Shown here in pieces: positions 57,348-64,000 of a stretch of 64,000 nucleotides of DNA (its first letter is position 1; every line of letters begins with the position of its first letter). This DNA comes from Adiantum capillus-veneris (taxonomy: Eukaryota; Streptophyta; Polypodiopsida; Polypodiales; Pteridaceae). The notes beneath the pieces are model-generated. The model was not told the origin of the DNA, did not search any database, and worked only from the letters and a program-made list of their open reading frames with translations. The position numbers and the translations under genes were made by a program. The stretch spans positions 74,469,935 to 74,533,934 of the forward strand of contig CM043950.1 of assembly GCA_014529385.2 (NCBI GenBank). Reading direction: 5' to 3'.

Positions 57348-59480
57348 ATGGCGGGTAGGACAAAACATTTTAGAAAAGGAGGATTAATAAAGAAGCCACC
57401 ACCGCAACTGCTGGGTTTTGTTGAGGAGGAGGATGACTCAGAAACTAGTTGCCATGATCTGGATGACTTCACTTCCAGTGATGCCAGTGAAGAAAGTTAC
57501 AAGGCCTCGCCAAACTCGAAGTCCGATTTTGAAGCTACCTCTGAATCGAACACTTCCAAAGAAACTAATATAAAAGCAGCAGGTAAAAAGAAATGCAATC
57601 ATCAAATCATCAGTCATGAGATCAGTAGGCCAGCTATATCTAAAAATCACACACCATTCTCTTTGGTTGTTTATGTATAGCCGCCTCGACCATCTCTAAG
57701 CAAAATCCTCTCCAAGGCCCTGCTACACAATTTGGGTCTCAGAGCACTGGATGATGGCAATCTACCAACTACTGTTCCTGTTGAGATGATACATGATCTT
57801 TTGAAGAATTTTCCCAAGGCCAGGGGACACAAACTCACTCCTACGGTTAGGCCATGCTATGGGTATGACCACCTTTCCATCTGTGAAGCCTGCTACCCGA
57901 ACCTTCTCTTATCTTTCCAAGGATACACAATTCAGGCATGTCTTGAGATGCTCAGTACGGATCACCCAGATTACGAAAGAAACAAATAGCTCCTAGCAAT
58001 CTTTGATACTACTTTTTGTCTAGAGATGCCAAAGAAGATAAGGGAAAATGTGAACTGCCCACCCACTACATTTGCACATTGGGACGGCCTTTATTGTTTG
58101 ATCCACACCCAACCCTGTGGATTCCACCACATTCTTTTTTGATCGTTACAATCTAGGGTCAAAAGGTTTCGGTCCCAAGTGAGGTCTGTGCAGTTCAACT
58201 TCAAATGTTTCATAGCACCTCTGTTGACGTGGGTCATAAATATACATGTTACTCTTGACGAAGTGGATGAGGATACACGAAGTATGCAAGGGAAAAGGAA
58301 ATCTCTAAACATTCAGGCTCATCATAAAATCACAAAGAAAAAGAAGATCAAAGCAAAGGTGGTGAAAGATACAGCAGAGTCTCTACTCTCTTTGCCAATA
58401 TCTGAGAGCCGATAGATTAAGGTGACACATGTTACGCGGTTCTCTCTGTCTGCCACCCCTCTCTCTACTGGGCCAATGTTTACTTTGAAACTTCATGACA
58501 AGTTGGCGGATTCTCCCTCGGAGATTCCTCTACCCTCTTCCCCAATATTCACCCATATTGATACCAATATATAACTAAATCCACGTGCAAAAACCATCTC
58601 AGCTCCCACTGCACCAATAGTACCTACTTCTAGCGAGCCAGTTGTGCCACTTGAGAGTCCTCCAGTCTCATCTTCAGGAGTGCCCGACTCTACTTCTCTA
58701 CTACACCTTTCGGAGAAAGTATTACAAGACTCCAGGAATGCTATCGCCACCATAGATCTTGGAGTGGAACAATTAGCTACCACGCACCATCGCTACTCTT
58801 CCATATACGGAGGGAGCTATGGAGGGATCTCTGAAGGTTTCCAAGAGTGCCATGTCGGAAGGTATGCTACAATTTTTGCATTGCATGAGGCTTTGAAAAT
58901 AAAGTCAGACATCATTGAAGACCTTAGAGCACAAGTACAAGGATTTTGAGATGTGCCTATACATGGAGGTAGGTCTACCCACTCTCATGCTCCGATCGGT
59001 GTGGGGTTTGGATGGATTCGATCAAGGCCAACAATGCAGACTGCTGCAGCATGTCAGCAGGCTCAGGCTCAGGCTCCGACTTGGGTTGGAGTGGGGTTTG
59101 GATGGACTAGATCTTGGACACCAATGCATATTGTAGTTCCTTTTCAACACTTTATGGCACTCTACATACAGCCTCCAGTATCTGGAGGGTTTCAATCGGT
59201 GCCATTGCCTTAGATGTAGACAGTTCCTTGCTACAATAGTGTTGTTGGTGCACACCACAATGGCTGTGTTAGTCGACGTCTTCAGGACACTACAAGATAG
59301 TTGTTACCCTCTGCCTTGCAGTAGGTGGCTGCTCCCTTCACAAGTGACCCTGCTCCCTTTCTAGGTGGCCCAGTTATGGGCAGAGCCCACCCACAACAAG
59401 GTTCTACAATTGATTTGATGGATCCACCTCAAGAGACTCATGCTTTGAGTGGCGTGGTGACTAATATTTCTCTTGGGTGA
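57348..59480 (+). pseudogene. Element F post-pol ORF, single frame with about ten stops
   Basis: From MAGRTKHFRKGGLIKKPPP at 57348 to TNISLG at 59478, one frame gives about 710 codons without a frameshift. Stops include 57678, 57987, 58140, 58413, 58572, 58947, 59211 and 59217. Content in order: basic N-terminus; acidic Ser-rich stretch (EEEDDSETS, residues 25-70); a part with spaced Cys and His (RPCYGYDHLSICEACYP); a strongly basic patch (KITKKKKIKAKVVKD, about 58325); a Pro/Ser-rich link; and a duplicated GVGFGW segment (VGFGWIRSRPTM and VGFGWTRSWTPM). The position is that of env-like or accessory ORFs in some plant gypsy elements. I recognise no family. A captured host gene is an alternative. 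Confidence 0.6.
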
Positions 59481-59605
59481 CTGCCTGACAGTCTTTTAAC
59501 CACGGCAGTGCAGTGCATTAGTGGTTTATCATGCAGTCTTATGACCTTTTAATAGTTTTAGTATTTCTCTCACCGAGACGGTGAGTGGTTTGGTGGTGGG
59601 CAACT

Positions 59606-59646
59606 AGTAGTAGGGCTACAATGTCACTAGCATGGACAAACACTGA
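59606..59646 (+). repeat. 3' LTR of element F, first part
   Basis: TAGTAGTAGGGCTA...CATGGACAAACAC corresponds to the start of the left LTR (TGTAGCAGGGCTA...CGTGGACAAACA). It is interrupted after ACAC(T) by the solo LTR. Confidence 0.8.
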
Positions 59647-62229
59647 GGTGGTCCGGGGAGGGCAACAAGAAGAGCGGCCTCTAAACACCCTTCGAGGCTC
59701 CCGTGCTGCTCAATTGGGGCTGGGGCAAGCAAAATCAGAGACCAAAACAACCCACATCCAGAACCAAACAAGAAAAGGGGCACCACCATGTTGTAGATGT
59801 GAACTAGGATGCATGTGATATCTCCTTGTACTCAAACGCACAAAGAGAGGGGAACGTAAGATAGCCACACACACCAGACACAAACATTCACCATGCCAGA
59901 GAGAGGTAAAGAGCACAAATCAACTTGAGCAACTCAGTCTTAGCCTTAAAGACTAGATGCACACAAATCTTGATGAGAAATAGAGAGACAACAAAAAACT
60001 TGACCTTGTTGCCAATACACAAATTGTCTTAGGTTCACGGGAGCCCTCTCACCAAGCACCCTCTTACAATTGACCTTTTAGGCAAACATTTCAACAAGCC
60101 CTCAAACCACCAAGCATGAAATGGCACAACAAACTTCAAGGACAATATACCTTCAACCACCTGATGAGCCAACTTATCAAGTCAATTTGGAGAGAAGAGC
60201 CGTAGTTGCAGCATACTATTGCACCCAAAACTATAAATCTTATTTATGCACAAGAGTAGGCTACAAGTGTGGTGAAGAGTATGGCATACACTCCACTCCT
60301 CTAGATGGCATAACTAACTTCAAGCTTCTCCATCCACCTATGTGTAATGATGGAATAGAGCACTCACGATGCACACACTCTACACAACTAGGCTTGAAGA
60401 GTGGTGTGTTATGTGTTGAGAATGGTGTGGTGTAGTGTGATCATGTGATAATTTACAAGGGAGAGAAGAGCTCTATTTATAGGTTTTAGAAGCCCCGATT
60501 AGGATTAGGCCTAATCAAGTTTATTTAAGGGAATAAAAGATTATGCATATTTTTATTTTTTTTAATGAGGGTGGGTCTCTCTTGTCCTTTGAGTCACATG
60601 GATGTGGGCTCAAGGGAAGATAATTATTGAGGATGAAAGGAGAGAGGATTGAGTGAATAATTTGGGAGTGCCTACTCTAGTAGAAGGTGCATTTTACAAT
60701 AAGGTTAGTGGTTAGTAGTTAGTAATTATCACAAAAAAATATTTACAAAATCATTCACCAAATGGTGAGATATATGATGAGAAAAGTTAGAGAAGGGATG
60801 AGCTTGTAAAGAGAGGTTGAAGGTTGGAGAAGTTGACATTCACCTCTTTACAGCACCGGTAGAAGAAGCAGTCAGCATGGCGAAGCAGCGCGTGTCGATG
60901 AAGCTATGTTATTTCAAATCTTGGAAAATTCATGATAAAAGCCTTCATTTGCAGAGGTTATCTTTGGATTTTTGCTGATTTTTTTGAAGTTCTTTACAAA
61001 GTTGAAGAGAGTATGGTAATATGGACATATATGTAGAGAGAAAGGGGGACACATAGGGTGTAGAAATGGAGGATGAAGGATATGGAGGTGTGAGAGATGT
61101 GGCAATGGTGAAGAGGGTGAATTAGGACATGCGAGTTGCAGGTTTGGTAGTGGGAAGGAGAGGGAGGAGTGTGTGTGAAAGAGGAAAATGATAAAGTGGA
61201 AGAGGGAGTGTGGCTGTATAGCATGGTCAAATTGGGGTCCACCAATAAAATCATAGCTCACAACGCGTAGCTCAAAAAAACATGAAAAAATTTAAGGTGA
61301 AAGTTAAGATCACGAGCTACAACTTTTGTTTGTATCACCTTTTCAAATTCAGGGAGCATATGGTCTTTAAAAATTCAGCAAAACCGACTGTTTTTTCCAC
61401 TGCACAAAGTCCTTCTAAGGTCCTTCTTTGGATGATTCTTTTGAATACCTCCAAGAGTGAGCTCCCCATGGTGCATGCATGCATGCCACATACCCTTGAC
61501 CTTATTTGGTAGGTCTATAATTGAAGATAATATTGAGATCATGATGTAAGTAAATAGTATAACTAAGAAAATCAAATATTGAGGGGTCTAAAAAAATATG
61601 TACATGTCAAATATAAATAATATAGGTGGAAAAAATATAAAGGGGTCAAAATAAATCTCTCTCATTATAAGTCTACCATAAAAAGATGAATATTTTTTGT
61701 GGTCTAATTTATGAGAGTAATAGAGAATAGATGTAGGAAGGAAAAAATGACAATAGTAAAAAAATATACACATAAATAAAACTAGTTTTTTTGGATTTTT
61801 ATTGAGATGGAGCTACACCAAAAATAAGAGAAGCTTGCATGAAATTATTTTTATATGGAATAAAGAGTATGCAAAATGGTAAGAAAAAATATGGTAATGG
61901 TGAGTCAATGTACATAGCATAAATAACACACCATAGGTAGAAATATTTAAATAAATACCAAAATAATTATGAAAAACTCTTTTTTAGGCCCTATAATGAA
62001 ATATTTACACACAAATGGGCCATAATATACTTATATTTTTTATATTTTTTTGGCTCAACTAGCCCAGTGACTAGTTAATTAAGGGTTTTCAAGAAAATAT
62101 AGGGAAAGTCCGCTAACTCACACACACCTATGTACAGTGAAATGGTTGGGATAACCAAAATGTTTGAGTGATTTGATAGGGTGAGGTAGGTTACTATGGC
62201 AATTATGGAAAGCCGAAAAACGGCTATCA
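59647..62229 (-). mobile_element. Solo LTR of the element A/B family
   Basis: TGAGGTGGTCCGGGG to CGGCTATCA, homologous along its whole length to the LTRs of A and B in the same orientation, with no internal region. ACAC(T) occurs on both sides, the remains of the target duplication. TATA box on the minus strand at 60473-60481 (TATAAATAG), as in element A. The outer inverted repeat (GCCG-AAAAA-CGGC) is kept. Short open frames inside (60121-60435, 60914-61261) have no conserved content. Confidence 0.9.
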
Positions 62230-62707
62230 ACACTTAGACACAGTTGGTCAGGTTTCACACTGGACGGACTCTCTTGTCGGGTCAGTGACAGGTGGCATGG
62301 ATATGTGCTATGGTCCAATCGACACCGTGGTCAGCACACCACCACCACAATTCAGAGATAGGCTTAGTTGGATTAGATATTGGTCCAGTCTTGAGTTTTG
62401 AGTCTAGAGTTCTGCACGCCACTATCACTCTCCCTGCACATTGGAGCCTTGACACCCCCATTGTACCTTGAGTCCTGAGCTTGGATTTTTGTTGCTACCA
62501 GCCAGAGTTGTATGGTTCTTTGAGCTTGTCGAGTTCCATATAGTTGAGCCTGCAATTGTGTTTTGTTTTCATTCATATCGCGTTTTGAGTCATATTTTGA
62601 TTTTGTGTTTGTGTTTGTGTGATGTTTCTTCTGTTGCAGTGAGGTTTCATGCATACTGCACTCAGGAGCACCCACTCTAGAGAGCACAACACCTTTTCCT
62701 CGCTACA
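62230..62707 (+). repeat. 3' LTR of element F, second part
   Basis: Resumes at ACACTTAGACACAGTTGG and matches the left LTR to CGCTACA. Followed by the GCTAG duplication. Confidence 0.9.
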
Positions 62708-64000
62708 GCTAGAATCTTTGCAAGCAGATCTATGGCATGTATATAATGCTTTGCTACTAGTCTATCATGATCATATGCTCTCTTGATCCCCATCCTCTCA
62801 ATGAACTTTTCCATCTCGATGGTAAAGAAAGCACGTGTATGTGGACATCTCTCTGGCGGGTCCGAAAGAGGTGGCTGCCCCAACACTGTGTAGAGAAATG
62901 ATACATACTAACCCTATGTCTCCGTAGAAGTGATAATTGGTGGGGGAGAATTCCCATGGAAGAGTCACAATACCTGGTCCGAGTCTTGGCTAAAAAATAA
63001 CTAGTATAAATAGAGCTCTAATCCAACTAGAAACGCCCTTTTCTTCCGTTGCACCAAGCGTTGAGAAGCAATCCGTGAGTGCTTGTTATCAATGACTCCT
63101 AGAACTAACTTCCTATAAATTTGGGCTCTTGTCTCTCTAAACATCTCATCATTCCAGATAATTTGGGGTATACTGCCAAAGATTCATCACTGCCCACGCT
63201 CATTGTATGTGCTTTTGCTACTGCATCTTGCAGTGTCTGTCTCAATATATTAGTGAGATCCACTAGAGATCTCCTTAGATCCTTTGTGCTTAAGTGTCTA
63301 TATATACCATCTATGTAGACAGAACTAGCTTCCTATAAAGTTGAGCTCTCGTCTCTCTGCACTTCTCATCATACTAGTTATTCTTGGGTATGCTCCCAGA
63401 GCGTCGTCAATGCCCACACTCATTGTGTGGATGTGCTTTTGCTGCTACATCTTGCAGTGTCTCTGTCAATATATAAGTGAGATCATCTAGAGGTCTCCTT
63501 AGATCCTCTATATATACTATCTATGCAAACATAGTGAGTCTCTGAAGTAAAAGGGTATCCGTAGATGTTTGTGTCAATCAAGCTTTACTAAATTGGGGAA
63601 TGAGACAGTAAATGTGAGAAGGGCATGGTCTACTGCTACCCCGATAGACCTAGACCCAACTGTAAAGACTTGAATAGAGGGTCTAAAACTGCATTGAGCC
63701 AAAACATAATCCATTGTGCTAGCTACATGTCAAGGAGAAAAACAAGTGAGCTCACTCCATGTTGGAAATGTCTAAAGGTTATTCAAGCTGGCCAATCTAT
63801 CTGCAGTCGCCATGTCTGCCAGATATCCCCCATATCCAGTGTGCTCCTCATCTTTCAAACACCTGGCCAATCCCATATCATTGACCTTCAATTCTCTCAA
63901 CATATCCTCTGAGATATCTTAGTACGCTCTATGATATTTTCCCGTCCTAACATTATAGTCTCCTATAAGAATGACGTTTACTATTTGTACATGACGATGT
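62708..64000 (-). pseudogene. LINE endonuclease and linker region
   Basis: Minus-strand frames read an APE-type LINE endonuclease near the window end. They show VILIGDYNVRTG (about 63980), LADMATADRLASLNN (about 63810), TWSELTCF (about 63770), STMDYVLAQCSF (about 63715) and VDHALLTFTVSF (about 63620), i.e. the catalytic D-H pair region. Downstream follows a linker region of degraded frames (CPHTRAFFTIEMEKFIERMG at about 62850) leading to the RT at 50275, beyond element F. Stops and frameshifts are frequent. The N-terminus lies outside the window. Confidence 0.8.
63105..63535. repeat. Tandem duplication (~215 bp) inside the LINE
   Basis: Two adjacent diverged copies (about 63105-63319 and 63320-63535). 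Both run from CTTCCTATAAA through GCCCAC-CTCATTGT and CATCTTGCAGTGTCT to CTCCTTAGATCCT. Confidence 0.85.

Larger units (their letters stand above)
50276..62707 (+). mobile_element. Element F: Ty3/gypsy element lacking RT, with an extra ORF
   Basis: LTRs of about 0.6 kb (50276-50872, and 59606-59646 plus 62230-62707). The order inside is gag with a CCHC knuckle, protease, RNase H, integrase, a pyrimidine-rich spacer and a further long frame. RNase H before integrase marks it as Ty3/gypsy, but it has no second RNase H and is a different lineage from A-C. Only about 490 bp separate the protease from RNase H and no RT motif is found there. Exact GCTAG duplications flank it. Its right LTR is split by a solo LTR of the A/B family. 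Confidence 0.88.

Noticed and set aside
57438-57650. 70-aa minus-strand frame over the extra ORF of F
   Set aside because: Shadow of the plus-strand frame, which extends much further in one phase.
60121-60435. 104-aa plus-strand frame in the A/B-family solo LTR
   Set aside because: Not present in the LTRs of A or B and without recognisable domain.
62373-62687. 104-aa minus-strand frame
   Set aside because: Antisense within the right LTR of element F. Not conserved in the left LTR.
63625-63912. 95-aa plus-strand frame at the window end
   Set aside because: Antisense to the LINE endonuclease, whose motifs are readable on the minus strand.

Overview
The window is a block of nested plant retrotransposons. 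I see no host protein-coding gene, rRNA gene or tRNA gene. It suggests a land plant with a large, repeat-rich genome: plant-type Ty3/gypsy polyproteins with two RNase H domains, tRNA-iMet-type primer sites, plant LTR ends (TG...CA) with 5-bp target duplications, and (GA)n/(TA)n microsatellites. The LINE and gypsy types would fit a fern or other non-seed plant, but that is only a guess.

Layout. Element A (1-10282, minus strand) is a Tat-like Ty3/gypsy element. Its left LTR is cut by the window edge and its two LTRs are almost identical. Element B (10362-32041, minus) is an older relative of A. Its pol is split by element E (16245-26491, minus), an RT-less LTR retrotransposon. E has one long decayed Gag-like reading frame and a leader full of a 24-bp perfect palindrome. 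Element D is a non-autonomous LTR element (LARD) seen in pieces: 10283-10361, 32042-34552 and 48758-49344. It carries B in its left LTR, and element C lies between its internal region and the rest of its right LTR.

Element C (34553-48757, plus) is a third Tat-like element. Its gag is broken near codon 4 by T (36917-39904), a short-LTR element with CTAGA target duplications. Its second RNase H is broken by an inverted solo LTR (43196-45206). Its pol 3' end is fused by deletion to its right LTR. A minus-strand LINE (49345-50275 and 62708-64000) is split by element F (50276-62707, plus) with a GCTAG duplication. F is a gypsy element that has lost its RT domain and has an extra single-frame ORF after pol. 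F's right LTR is itself split by an A/B-family solo LTR (59647-62229).

How the parts work together. A, B and C share the order Gag - zinc knuckle - protease - RT - RNase H - second RNase H - integrase, and a shared primer-site core (GCCCCCAC). All are inactivated, mostly by Trp (TGG) codons turned into TAG or TGA. D, E, T and F lack RT and would need enzymes supplied in trans. The least ordinary parts are E (palindrome-array leader plus RT-less polyprotein), F's post-pol ORF, T's 171-bp in-phase repeat, and the contrast in A between identical LTRs and a dead coding region.
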